A stretch of DNA of 64,000 nt from Gerris lacustris (taxonomy: Eukaryota > Arthropoda > Insecta > Hemiptera > Gerridae), in assembly GCA_951217055.1 (NCBI GenBank), contig OX578283.1:29821427-29885426 (forward strand), in the 5' to 3' direction. Position 1 is the stretch's first letter. Each line of letters begins with the position of its first letter. Position numbers and translations under genes: made by a program. Shown here piece by piece: positions 1-13,400 of this stretch. The notes under the pieces were generated by a model, which worked only from the letters and a program-made list of their open reading frames with translations, was not told the origin of the DNA and made no database searches.

Positions 1-2444
1 AAATAGATAAACCAATTATCTATACAAAACATAATTTATTATTGTCAACAAATTAAGGTTATTAAGAGGTTAAATCAGTGGTGAAGAGGGGCCAACAGAA
101 AAATACAACGAGCCTTATATTACAAGAGACAGAATATCTCAGTAGACCGAGATACAATAGTACTAATGAAGATGACCTATTATATTAAAAGGTTAAAAGC
201 TCTTTAACATTTAATTAGCTTGATATAATTTATTAACGTACTATTTTACTGATAAACCGTTAGATTATACTAAAAGTAAAAATACAACCGGGAAATACAA
301 AAAAACTGACTTATGTTAGTACTGTACTGTACAATAATTAGGTACTGGCTTTTATATTTAAGGATTTTATAGTTATATCCCTAAAATCCGTGAAAGTTGT
401 GCATCGGATTATAAGTATGAGCAATGAGTAATTTTACCTTAAAAATTTCCGGCATGAGTAGATTAAAAAGAACCCAAAAAATCAATTTAAATTATTATAT
501 TGTTCATCAAAAATCAAATAATATTGGAAAATACCAGATAAAATCGTTATTTAGGTTCACTCATATTTATGGTTTTTGGTGGTAAATAAAAATAAATGAA
601 GAATACAAAAAAGTATCTAAAATGAATACGTTTATTCACCTTATGTATTTGCCATCCACAAAACCTAAATACCATGTTGTCAAAAAGGTTTGGTTCTTTA
701 TCTTTCAATGATATACCTTCCACGTGTGGTTTCAGGTTTCAGTCAGCGGTACAAATCCCAGAAAGTATTATTTTATGTTCACGAAGCTGCTTTTACGGAA
801 TTCTCCATCAGAAGATCGAAATGACTCTATTCCTATAAAGATTGCATTATGTCCACAAATCTTTATGGTGATGTGGTCTTTTGCTCCGAGCGGCTGATAA
901 TATCTGGGGTGCAATGAAGAATGATTGAAAAATACTTTGCCTTTTAAACCAATGAAATTATTTTCTTTTTGTTACTGTTTGATAGTACTTGAATCAGATC
1001 GTTTTGAATAATGTTACCGTTACCCAAATAGTGAGCATGTCTTGTACCCTATTTTTTAATCTTCCTGAGACGTTCATTCATAATTTGATTAAATAAGGCG
1101 AGAAAGTCTACAATTTGAACAAAATTACCATTGTCATGAGCATGAAGTTTACCACTGATGCCACCGAAGGCCAAATTATGTGCACCTAGATCTCTAACTA
1201 CAGTATTACACGCTATAAATCAATCTGATACCCGTACTTTTCTTCTTTTTGTAGCTTTAATTATTAACACTCTCTTTATTTGCGTCTTGTTTTTTACTTC
1301 TATACAGGTCTTCTAATACTATTTTAGTGTGAAGACAGGATCACTGATATGTTACGCCAATTTTTGCATCCATTCTGATTGTACATGAACTTGAATTTCC
1401 GCCAAATACTTTGCAGCAAAAACAGAAACCTTTATAGGTATATATAGAATACTGAAGGTACTCACACTAAAATTCTTCTCCCTTTGGAAGTCTCTTTTAT
1501 AATATACAGCTGAAAACTTTTTTCTTACTTGCGTAGGCCTATTTTTAAGCAAAATGTTTTTAATTTGTCTCCACGTTTTGGCAAGTCTTCCAGGAAGCAG
1601 GATTTTTTCTCCAAATTTTCACAATTATTTCGCTAGTTGATGAAAAAATAAAAATGTTCCACCCTTTTGCCACCCTAAAAGTTTGCCGCCCTAAACGGCC
1701 GCCTAGTTGACTATACTAATTTGACTATTGGTTGAAACGGACCTTCCTATCCTACACCTTTCAGTTCCTTATGTTTGATAGGTATAATTTGTCTTCAAGG
1801 TCTTCCAAAGGAATACAAACAACTGTAAAATTCAACCTCAATAAATATAAAAAAAATCGAAGCTACGTTATATTTTTATGACCCTAATAAAGTACGTTAA
1901 ACTTTATCATTACAATTTTCGCATATTTATTCGCTGATTATACTCCTTCGTGTATTTGATTTATTTAACAGATGGCTAATTTGCAAGACTGATTGTTTCC
2001 AAACAAAAACAATTTGTATTATTGTTTATTCTGTTGTTTGACGACTGAGAAACGCGATCCTACTCCGTTTAGCCTTTCGTCGAAAGTTTATATAGGGTCT
2101 AATTGTTTTCCAGAGAACTCGGCTGGAGTGGCGATGAGTTAGATATCGTGTGATTTAGAGTAAAGTTTTCTCATGTTGGAAGGCCCACAAGCCAGATGTA
2201 GCGAGGGCTATATGAATCCGTGTTCAGATGCTATTAAAGTGTGAATACAATACCTGAAACCTCTCTCAAACTCGACCTAACTGGAGAATATTGATATTTC
2301 ACTTTTACCTTCACGCTCTCGTCGACCCGCTTTCTTTCTCTCATTTGAATGACAGGTTTATATATATGTTAAAAAAATAAAACAATTTATGTCAGTCAAA
2401 ACAAAAATTGTGGTTAAGGTCAGCCTTCAATACTACACTCAAAT
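1..2444. other. AT-rich intergenic DNA, no gene seen
   Basis: No open frame here has recognisable protein similarity, plausible splice structure or codon bias. The longest open stretches are short and look like chance in AT-rich sequence. Confidence 0.6.
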
Positions 2445-2492
2445 GTTATTGAAGCGAGCGTAAGCGAGCTTCTTACATTCAACGAAATATGC

Positions 2493-2527
<35 letters not shown>

Positions 2528-2825
2528 GTGTAACGTTTACGTGTCCGACGATAACTTGAGTAAAAGTTGACCGATTTAGTTGAAATTTGGTATACATCTT
2601 TCTTTTACTAATACTCAGGCTAAGTTCGTTGGACAGCGTGATCCGTCTAAGAGTTCGCGCGCAATGCTCGCGTAAACGTGAGCTTCAAATTTAAAATTGG
2701 AATTTCAGGACGGGAAAAAATTCCATCATCACCTATTCGATGAGACGAACATTTTTTTCAAATAACATTTTTTAGTAAAACCAACAGCGACACCGCTATG
2801 AATTAATAAAGATCGCTAAAACTAT
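2445..2825 (-). repeat. Dispersed repeat family R1 with TGTC microsatellite
   Basis: This block holds a (TGTC)n run at about 2494-2525 and a region matching, in reverse complement, the block at 62083-62430. Shared landmarks, in order, are the microsatellite, an 'actcaagttatcgtc'-like stretch, a 'caaatttcat'-like stretch, a 'gtttacgc' block and a 'agcggtgtcgc' block. A diverged relative lies at 16490-17290. I see no coding capacity. It looks like a non-autonomous interspersed repeat, but its class cannot be assigned by eye. Confidence 0.65.
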
Positions 2826-3309
2826 TAAAGCGGACCTAAACGTTTATAATAGAGAAAACAACCTTTTTACCGATATCTTACGTTCTAACGTAACGATTTT
2901 AATAAAACTTCATATACACCATCTAATGCACAATTGAAACAGGCATGCAAAATTTCAATTTGATACATGCAGTAGTTGTGTTGTAGCAAGGAGATACATT
3001 TTATAATAATTGAAAAGGAGATGTTTGGTTAGTGGAATAGTAAGAATGCGGGGTGGTTCCCTTACTACTAGCCGCTGTACTACTACCAGACCCATTATCT
3101 ATCAACTCATCATGATTCATGATTATCTATTATTTCAACATTCAATACATATTTATTACTTTACGCTCGCTTCAATGATAGAGCCACGCGATGCCTAGTA
3201 TATATTAACCTCATGTATTTTTTAGAATTGCCATATTCACTGTAATAGTTGAGCTATTACTTTAGCCCTGAATTGTATGAGTGGTGGGAGTATCTCGCAT
3301 GTATATAAA

Positions 3310-3476
3310 TTTTAATACTAGTTTAAGTAAGTACCAGTATAAGTAAGAACTAGTATAAGTACTAGTATAAGTGCTGCATAAGTACTAGTATAATTATTAG
3401 TATAAGTACTAGTATAAGAGCTGTATAAGTACTAGTATAATTACTAGTATAAGTACTAGTGTTAAGTACTTGAATA
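3310..3476. repeat. Minisatellite of palindromic 'taagtactagta' units
   Basis: About 12-13 degenerate units of roughly 12 bp (core agtactagtataa) lie in tandem. The unit contains the overlapping palindromes AGTACT and ACTAGT, so any sub-array can fold on itself. Some units carry 'gctg' or 'attactagt' variants. No gene is associated. Confidence 0.8.
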
Positions 3477-3499
3477 AGAAAGCTCGGATAGATAACAAC

Positions 3500-6280
3500 A
3501 TCCAGATTTTAGGTGGGGAAGAGAAGAGGACCACTTTTTACTTTCCCATTTACGTAGTATATAATATGTAAAGAGAAAGTATTGTGATGCGCCAAATTTA
3601 GATTTTGAGATTTGATACATTTACACGTTTTAAGGCCCCCTGAGTCCAAAAAAGGAACTTGTAAAAAATGTCTGCCTGTAGTCTGTAGGCTGTGCAGGCG
3701 CGTGGAACCTAAACTTGTGGACCGATGTCGAACCCCGAAAAAAATGTTGAAAAAAAATTTACGAAATGGTCCAGACAATTTTGATTATATAGTTCTAAAA
3801 TTCAGACCATGTAAATACGAATCTAACCATATAATTCGTCCCGGGAAAAATCTAGTTCCTGAGAAAATTGCTATGAAACAGAGGTGCACTCGCAAATTTT
3901 TCAGCATCCGAACGCCGAGAAAATTTTGGAAAATATAACCTTTAAAAACGCGTATTTATGCATTCTTAAGGTAAAATTTGTCATAGGGTCTCAAAGCATG
4001 ATTAGTGATGAAGAAACAAAACTAAGTCTAAGTCTACTTTAGGGGAAAAAACCCCGTTTAAGAACTCCATACTTTAGTATCTATAACTTTCTGATAGTTG
4101 AATGTTGTAAATCTGCAGGAAAAAAATTTCATGACAAAAGTACAATTTGCGTAAATTAATTTAAGCAATTTATTTTGTTGTCATTCTATTTGCTATTCAA
4201 ATTTAGAATTAAGAAACAAAGTTTTTTTTTATATAATTAATATTACTGATTTCTTTTATCTTTTTTTTGTTGAATTTAGATCGGCTCACAACATTGTTAA
4301 CGTTAATAATGCCACTAACAAAATTAGTTGAGGGATTATGAATGAGCTATACAACGAATTGTACTAAGACTTGTTTTAATACGTTTTTGTAATACTGTAC
4401 ATGAATTAACCAAAAGTTAATCCCTCTACAATTGTATACGAGTATGACACAATAGTTTTAGTACAGTTGTATCCCTACAAATCCCAAAACGAGAAGTTGA
4501 TAATTCTATATTTCAATTTATTTTGTGTGCTACTTCAACACAAATTCAAATAACGAATTATCAAGTAAAACGTAAAAATTATACTAGTTAAATTATATAT
4601 ATGTTAAATATATATATTAAAAATTATAAGTTCCTTAGTCTTTGGAACATCCACTAATGTTTCATCCACTGAACCGCAGCACCGGAACGGCGTTCCGGCA
4701 CCAGTACATCCCTCATCCCTGCTATAAACGCGGATGATGAGAGACCTCGTTCGATTATTTAACTTATTCTCCTATAAATTATAAATATCTTACTTTCCTA
4801 ATAATTTTTATATCTGTGATATTAAAATACGGGATATCAAGTTGGTGTTCATTATTATCCATTTTATAACTATGTCCAATGTCCATTCGTCATAACTTTT
4901 CCGCGATTTTCTATCTATAATTTTGTCAAGTTAATTGATACATTGTAATGTTTTACCCTACGAAAGAAAATATTTTTTAAACACTCTTATATTCAATGGA
5001 AGAAGAATAGGCGATTAGTAAACCCTTTTTAAAAGTTGATTACGTCATAAAAAGAAGCTACCTTCCAAATTTAAATTTTCTAGTACAATGGGTTCCGGAG
5101 ATATCTTCATATCGTAGTGTGCCTATGGCCACTATCTTGAATCAAGATGACCTTTCGATGTTTCGGTTGTTAGATTACATTTTCATTTCAGAGGCTCTTT
5201 TATTACTGATTTTTTTTTCTAAGAGGGAAAAATAAACTTTTTGGTATCTATAATTGCAAAAACGAATATCCGAATATTGTGACCAAAGACAATTTAGAAT
5301 TTCTCATCTATTCTAACGTTAAACAAAAGGTTTGAAAACAGTGTAAATCACCCCCTTTCGTCACTTCAATCAGTTTAGTTATAAAAGTTTTAAAATCCTA
5401 TTTACTAGATTTTTAAATTAAAATCTAGATAGAGATCAGCCTGAATCTCTCTTTATGAAGGTTTACCAAGCACATCTTCCTCTCCGATGCTTCAAACTCC
5501 TGATAAAATCCCTCAACGCTTTGACTGCTACATTTCGTGATAGGTAGCAGTTGAAGGCCTTTAAAAACCAAATTAAAAACAACAGATTCCCCAAACAAGT
5601 TTCCTATTAACTGATGACGTGAGAGTAGTAGGAAGCTAAAGTACTATTCAATTTAACTATTAATTCTAAATACCACGCTTTACACTCGTTTAAAGCTAAA
5701 AAAAAAAATATCTGTGGAAAACCCCTATCTTGATTAAAAATCAAAGAGTTTGAAGTATTTCACAGTTGTTGTTTTGTTGTAAATAAATAAGAGGAAAAAC
5801 GTTATTGGTTTAAGTAGTTTCCCATGTTTGATTTCAATAAGGTATTATTGTTTTATAAATGTTTTAAACAGATAGGTAGTTGTTGCGTGTGCTTTTAGAA
5901 ACGAGAACCTAACGAATAGATTATCACTAATAATAGATTATCATGTTTGACGCTAGTAATTGTGTCTATTTTATACTATCAGTTCTGTTGGTGCAATGCG
6001 TTGCTTTCAACTTGTAATGTTCCTTTACATAATGAGGGTGTAGTAGAACCTGCCACAGTAGTTTATTGTAATAGTTGATGTCCTCTAAACCTTCAACAGT
6101 GACTTGACTACTCATATTAGTTATGTTAAAATATCATATTATAACGATCTTTTTATACACCTGTTTCTTAAGACTTTTTTAAGCTGATAGTTCAGTAATT
6201 GCTTTAAAAAGATTTAACAGTAATCTTATAAACAGGTAATCATCAAGGAACCTGGAGTACTTTATTAATTTATGTATATT
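3500..6280. other. Intergenic DNA with repeat fragments
   Basis: No supported gene. Fragments at about 3880-3940 (a 'ggtgcactcgcaaattt' block, again near 55104), 4425-4520 (a 'cccaaaacgagaa' block, again near 56990) and 4670-4710 (GC-rich, 'ggaacggcgttccgg') recur elsewhere, so they are dispersed-repeat debris. An open frame across 3612-3938 overlaps such a repeat and resembles no protein I know. Confidence 0.5.
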
Positions 6281-6349
6281 CTACCATGGGGTGGTCGATG
6301 CATTCACTTGTCACGCAGGAGGTCCAGGTTCGAATCCTGACTCCGGTAG
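6281..6349 (+). pseudogene. tRNA-like sequence (degenerate tRNA or SINE head)
   Basis: A 69-nt segment begins ctacc and ends ggtag, giving 5 acceptor-like pairs. It carries a canonical B-box (ggttcgaatcc) in a near-complete T arm and a weak A-box (gtggtcgatgc). No convincing anticodon stem forms and the acceptor stem decays after 5 pairs, so I call a tRNA-derived relic rather than a working tRNA. AT-rich tail-like sequence follows, as for a SINE head. Confidence 0.5.
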
Positions 6350-7052
6350 AAGCCGACTCACCCCCAATTCTCATGAACCATTTAACGTTATTTCTTTTTT
6401 GTATATATTTCTTTACTGCATATTTTATTTTATATTTTTTGATTTTCCTCTTTTTAACAAAAATAATAATGAAACAAGGGAATTGTTTATTCCGTGTCTA
6501 TAACATGCGTTTATAAGATAAGATATATAGGATCGGTTTCGGCGAAAGCTATAATCATAGGAATAGGAACAAATACTTGTTTCTTCTTTGTTAATCAAGA
6601 TGATAGATAAGGAGAAAGAAAGATTAGTATTAGTAACTTTTAACTTTTATCAACCTCAACCCTATTTTTCAACCCATTGTACGCTGTTTCGCTTATACAG
6701 ACTTTAGCCAATATCAAAATTTAATAAGAAAATAATTAGTTCACATTATAGACTGAATATTAGCTTTGTCGTATTAAGTGAATTATTAGTGAATTGTATT
6801 ATTAAGTAAAATATACTAAGTACAAATTATATTTACATAGCACTGCGCAATAAAGGATTAAAGGACAACGGACGTTTATTACCAAACACCAGCTAAACAT
6901 GTTAATGTTAACTAAAGATAATGTCAACTTCTAAACAGTTAATATAAACAGAAAAAAATATAAAATTAAAGAAAAATCACTACATCAACGAATTTTAGAA
7001 ATAATAACGCACCGAAGTTCTAGAATGAAGAAGAAGGTACAATTGAAGTGTA

Positions 7053-7354
7053 TTTCCCGCCATTTTATAGCCTAACTACATCACTGACGCTTAGAATATT
7101 TGTGGTTGAGACTTTTTACAACTTATTCGCTTTTAATCAGAAAAAGTTATTTATAAATTAATTAAGCTATTTAATGCAGCAATAATAATATATTTAGTTA
7201 AATATTATTAATAAACATTAGAGTTTTATTTGATTTTTTATAATTGTCACGCCATTATATTGTCGGTTTTCCCGCTCATTCTTCAGTACGGCCATTTTGT
7301 ATAGGAATCGAGTTATTTTAGTTTATCTTGTGGTCGCAGTCGAGTGCGTCAGTG
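7053..7354 (+). promoter_or_regulatory. Promoter region of Wee1 copy A with E2F-like sites
   Basis: Two TTTCCCGC motifs (7053-7060 and 7268-7275) match the known E2F consensus TTTSSCGC. A 20-bp block at 7094-7113 (gaatatttgtggttgagact) is identical to one upstream of copy B, at nearly the same distance from the ATG (about 370 bp in each). The block around 7268-7294, containing cccgct and acggccatt, is also conserved in copy B. A TCAGTG initiator-like motif lies at 7349-7354. Regulation by E2F is inferred from motif and conservation only. Confidence 0.55.
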
Positions 7355-7464
7355 TTATTACATGAAGAATAATTCTGTGTTATTTTTGTTAATTAAGTTT
7401 ATTAGTGAGTAGTTTTTGATTTATTGTGTGTGTGTTATCGTTTAGAGTGATTATCGACCGAGCA

Positions 7465-10400
7465 ATGGATACTTCAGGAAGCGAAGACGAGGATTTTATC
7501 ACTAGAAGATGCCGTCCTTTGTCCCCTGTCCCCCACAGTTTACTTCTGTCTCGGGATCTCGAGGAATCAGGCCCTGTTACTCCTCCGACGGATTATTCGA
7601 TGAACTTCAAGAACTCTTTAGGCTTGGTGTTGACTCCTCAGAGTCCACCTTACCGGAAAGTTCGTTCGATGAAACTCGTCGAAACACCGAAATCTCTGTC
7701 CAAGAGTAGGCTGGAGCCACCTGCTTTCTCCTCTACGCCAGCTGCTTCGCCATGTGTAATTAAAATGCCTCGTAGTCTGAAAATACAGAGGCACAGGAAC
7801 AAGTACGACTTCAAGGATAAGCTAAATCTAAGTATCGGAACCGTTCATTCATCTCTTGTCAACCCATTCTCTCCATATCGTACTTCGACGGATGACAGGC
7901 AGCCCAAGAAGAGCCGAATTGAAAAGTAAGTTTATTTATTTTCTAAGGGTTACCTCAAACAACAACAAAGTTGTCAATATTTTGACACGAATATTTACCT
8001 AGTTTAATATGAAGATATTGTTTACTATCAAATAATTCATTACAATATTGTGTTTGTTATGTATTATGCAAGGAATCTGAAGAACCTGCCTTATAGGTTA
8101 GATTTTACTATTTTGATCAAACCGTAGAATTAAAAAAACAAACGGGTTTTAGCGATTTTTTCACCAACTCAGTCAAATAGAATTATATAGGATCGAAATC
8201 ATTAAAGAACTATTAATTTCTATAAACATTCTCGTCCTTAAAAGTGTCTCATTATTGTCTCCTACTGAGATTATATTTATTTTCCCCTAAATATTCAAAA
8301 GTACTTATTCTGTGAGAATATACACCTTTCTGTTCATGGCCAACTCTTCCTAGTTCTGTTACTTATGGGATTTAATTAATTTTACCTCAGCCTAATTTAA
8401 AGTCGTCTTTCCACCTCAAGTGGCTATTGTTTAGCTGGCATTCAACCACTAGTTATCATTAGTGCCTAAAAGAAATCAAACTATTTACAATAAACAACAT
8501 TCAATTATAATAAATTAATGGTAAAACTGAAGAATATGAATATTTACTGCTTGAGAAAAAGGGATATAATCTCTCAAGTGTATAAATTAAGCAAAGCTGT
8601 GCCGCCAAGCGATTTCAGACCGTATCATCTTCTTCAGTTCAACCAAATTAAAATGCAAAAAAGTAAAACAAGATTGAAACACATACACCGTATAAGTATT
8701 TAATAATACTGCCCCTATCAATGTGAAATAGAATGAGTTCATGTAGGAGTTGATATAGAGGTTTACATCTGTATAAGGTATTAGGACACTTTTATGGAAA
8801 AGGGCCCCCCTTTTTTTTAATCTATTATACTTTCTTACAACTTAATACACACTTTTTTTTATTTATAAAAGTGTGATATTCCTTTGTCTCAAAGCATATT
8901 GGACTGAATATCCCTTTGCCTTAATAGGTAGTTAGACTAAGGAATATAAAAACTTCTTTAATAGAAAGTGGTAGATATTCTAGAGAGATAATATTGCTTG
9001 TCCCTTGTTGTAATTTATATAAATTTTTAGTACATACTAGGGACCATCAATCATTTAGGAAAGTTTCATATTAATTTAGCACCAAACAAAAGTTTAAAAT
9101 TAATGTTTAAACAGAAGATTTCGAACTAAAAAGTTAGATTATTAGTACAAGAACAAATAATTAATATTATTGTCTGTCTATATATTTGGACCACTCCCAG
9201 GGTTTAGTGCTGGTTCTATTATTTTTACTAAGCTAGGAGTGAAACTAGATTTTTACACTAAACCCTAGAAGTGGTCGGAATACAACTTATAAAATATATC
9301 AATATATTTTATCAATGTATTTTTTAATGGTGTATTTTGAATATTTTTATTCTGTAATTAAATTAGTCAAATATTTGTTATATAAAGGCTGGAATCATAG
9401 TGGATTCAATGAATAATATTAATCATTTAATGCAAAATAAACAACAATTTTTCGACAATAAAATAATTAACTATTAAGGCTATTGATGCCTCCTTAATTT
9501 TTGTCCTTTTACTGTAATTTTGTTTATTTTATATACTTTGACTGATCTGTCACGAAGTAAGTTCCTCCTACTCTCAGTAGGAATAAATAACTTATTCTTA
9601 CAATATCTCTTTATGAATTGTTGTAATATATAAAACGTTTTGTTGGTACCCTTGATTAAATTTTAGATGCTAGTTAATATTATATATTGGCTGTGTTCTG
9701 CTTGTTCTTACAAAATATCTTATATCGATCCAAGACTAAATTGTCAATAACTAATTTAAATAATAATGATTAATTCTCTTAATATGAATGAAGCATTTAT
9801 TTCACTACATACTTTAGATTTATAATACTATAGCTATTTTATTAATGACGTCTGCTTTAGATCTCTAGGGAGTTATTGATGCCGATGCCTAAAAAATAAC
9901 AAAATGTATAAGTAAGCTATATAGCAAAATGCATAAGTACTAAGCCAAAGCTTAGTACACTGTCACTAAAATTGATTTTTGAATAAATCCACCATGATTC
10001 TTTTATGATGATGAACTTGAAAATTATCAAGATTTTAGACTATAAAATTGTGTTAATATATCTCTCCTGTTGGAAATTCATGGTATGGACTGAGATGTGA
10101 GTCATTAGCAGGTTCTAATGACTCATATAATGAGCAACCCGCTTAAGGATGATCCCTGCATGATGGAGTGAGGTAGTCATGATGTGAGTTGTAAACAACC
10201 ATTGCTTGTGACCCTCATCTTAAGCAGCTCCCTTGTGAATGATCCCCATGTCACGAATGAGTCTGCTCATGATCATGATATGAGTCATTAGGAATAATTT
10301 GATGGTGACTCATATCATGATAGGATGAATGATCCCTGCATGGTTTAAAAACTTTTGGATTTAATTTTTATCCAAAATCTTGATTGTTGTATTGAATTTA

Positions 10401-13400
10401 AATTAAAAGTTGATTAATTCTTAATAATTTAAATAATAAAATAAAATATTATTAATAGCTACTTGTTCTTATAAATATCCGTGTAATTAATTTATCAGAA
10501 TAATAAATTAATAAGTAAAGATTAAAGGAACACTAATTTTGTTTGGTAGACTCACGTCTGATGCTACCTACTTTAAATGAGAAGCTAGGCTAGTTTAATT
10601 TTTAATATCTTAATACATTTGAAGTAATTATTATTTTTAAAACAAATGTTCTAATAATAAGTTATTAAATTATAATTTATTGGTTATCATTTAATGTATC
10701 GATCTCTCATATTATCTTGAGTTCCATAAAACCTCAGTGGAAATGTCTAAATTGATAATAATACTTTGTTACTTTCATTTGCAGAAAGAAAATAGAATTT
10801 GATTCGGACGATGATGACGACTCAAGAGATGAATGCATTCAGAAGAACCTCAAAAGGCCAAAGTTAAGCGACTTCGACTGTCCAAAATTTGAAAAGGTAT
10901 GCCAAACAACATTTTAATGTACTTTGTACAGTTTAATGTGAAAAACAATATTTTTACGGGTTGGTGTAGCTCTAACATATGCCTGAAACTAATTTTTATA
11001 TTTTAAATGGAGTAGATGTGTTCAGTAGCTGATACCCTTGTCCTGTAATGACCTAATAATATCCATTATTACATCAAATTTAAGACACACTTTTTACTAT
11101 GATTTTGATTACTCTAAAATAGGGTGCGTCTTAGTCTTAAATGCGAGGGCATCTTAAATTGATTTATTTGTTTATATTACTTAAACGAGGGCATGGAATA
11201 AAAACGCTAGGTTATCTCTCCCAGAGAATTAAGATGACAAACTCCCTTCTGAATAAATTTAGGGGGAAAGACCTTCTTAGAAGGTAAAATGCCAACAAAT
11301 GTCCAGGTGTTATTTTTTCTTAAAATGTGGCTGTGCGTTCATAGCGTGCGAGTGCTGGAGGGTTAAGTGAAATAAAAACGTAAAAGTTATAAAGGAAAAA
11401 AAATTGTTACCACAACAGCTAGTTTTATTATTTGGGGAAAGCTTGTGATTCTTTATTTCACTGTTTCCAAATATTCAACTATAAGAATCTCCAACTAGTG
11501 ATGTGGGCCGGGTATATACCCAGTGGGTAGGGTAAATAAAAATGGGTATTTACCTGGGTATTTACCCGAGGCCAGGGTAAATACCCAAAATGAGGGTATT
11601 TGTGACAAATATTGATTTAAAAAGTGTTTTAAGAGGTTCTGAGCATTTTCCATTCTCTAAAGGCTTTAATAAAAGTCATTTAGAGAGTATAGGAAGTGTT
11701 AAGCTCACTTAAATTCCTAAAAAATAGTCTTCAAAAATACCCAGCGTACGGGTATTTATTATTTCTAAGTATATTAATATCTGCTATACAGATTCAATGA
11801 TTTAAAAAAGAATGCTTATGTTTAAGGCCTGTGCAATGAAAACACCACCATTTTGAAGGAAAAACACAGGATTATTATTTTGAAAATTAGGTTATGCATT
11901 CTTATATTATGCAGACCTAAATATAAATCCATATTCGTCTAAAATACATAAATAATATGAACACACATTATTATTAATTGGCATATTGTTATACCCTTGT
12001 TACTCAATTCTTAGACTGTATGTGTAGTGTATAGGCTATTGATATAAATATCTGACAATCAGAAATATCTTGTGTAAAGAGTTAAGACCTACGCCTAACG
12101 GCCGAATTCCTATACTAAATGCTTTAAACTCGTATGAAGGTTTCTATTTAGGTTTATTAATATTATAGTCCAGGAGGTAGCGTGTAAAAAAGTGTCTGAC
12201 TAACATCAAGCTAGAATTTCGTGTATGAGCAAATGTTTTGGTGCCTTTTAAGAATATGTTGTCAGCTAAGTTCATCAGCGGGACGTAGTTTGGAAGTAGG
12301 CATTTGAAAAAAACAAACCGGTGGAGAGCGGCCATGTCACGCCCTTTTTGGTGAAAATGCGATTTTCAAGATCCTGAGTACTAACTAGTTAGTAGACCAA
12401 AAATCAAGTTGATAATAGTCTTCACTTAATAGGTGACCTCTTTGATTTGGAGTAGTATTTGACTAACTAACCTATTAAGTGACTAACTATCATCAACTTT
12501 ATTTTGGGTCTACTAACTAATTTCATACTCCAGGATCATGAAAATCACATTGTCCATCATAAAGGGTGTGATATGGCCGGTCTCCAGCGGATTGTCCCGC
12601 TAACGAACTTAGCCGACCACATTTTTTTTTTTTTTTTTTTTTTTTATAATTATGACAGACAATTAGTCCAAAATATCACAGTCAATACAAAAATAATGAA
12701 GAGGTATACAAAAGGATTAAAAACTTCTTAAATGCCACCAAAACATTTACTTATATGTATACACAAATTTCTAGCTTGGTGTTAGTTGGATACCTTCTTA
12801 ATAGTTGTAGTTGGAGACTATTATTCATATTAAGTAATTAATATCCATTCAACAATATAATTGAGACATACTATCACTTAATAACTACTTGAACTCTTTC
12901 ATAATATATTTATTTACAATTAATAAGTTTGAAATTAAACTCTTAGCAGTCATAACTTTAAAAATTATCCATAAATACCTGGGTATTTACCCAAAATGGG
13001 TATTTACCCGGGTAAATACCCAGGGTATTTACCCGCAGTTTTAAATACCCGGGTATTTTACATCACTATCTCCAACATTTCATTTTGTTTCTATTTCTAA
13101 AGTTTGTCAGTTCTAATGCTAATTCGATCCTAAAAAGACAACTTTTTTCAAGCCATTCCAATTCTACCTTTTCCAATTAAATTAATTTTTATTTTAAGTC
13201 AAATTATAAATATTATTAACAAAGGGAGACAGACAGAGAAAAATAGACTCCAGCGCCGGGACTTGAACCATGGGACTAGGTATCGTTAATTCGGGACTAG
13301 GTATCGTCACTGACAGAGGAAATTATTCTCCAGTGTAGCGAGTTGGTAGAGCGCTATTCTGGAAATATAGAGGCCCGTGGTTCAAGTCCCGGCACTGGAG

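Noticed and set aside
3612..3938. Open frame of 108 codons with Cys and Lys-rich start
   Set aside because: It overlaps a dispersed repeat block seen again near 55104, shows no known domain, and the opposite strand is also open. Chance is likely.
6281..6349. Functional tRNA gene
   Set aside because: Good B-box, but the anticodon stem does not form and the acceptor stem breaks after five pairs.
7426..7464. Upstream in-frame ATG as the Wee1 copy A start
   Set aside because: The extra 13 residues are not conserved in copy B, while MDTS at 7465 and 45432 is.
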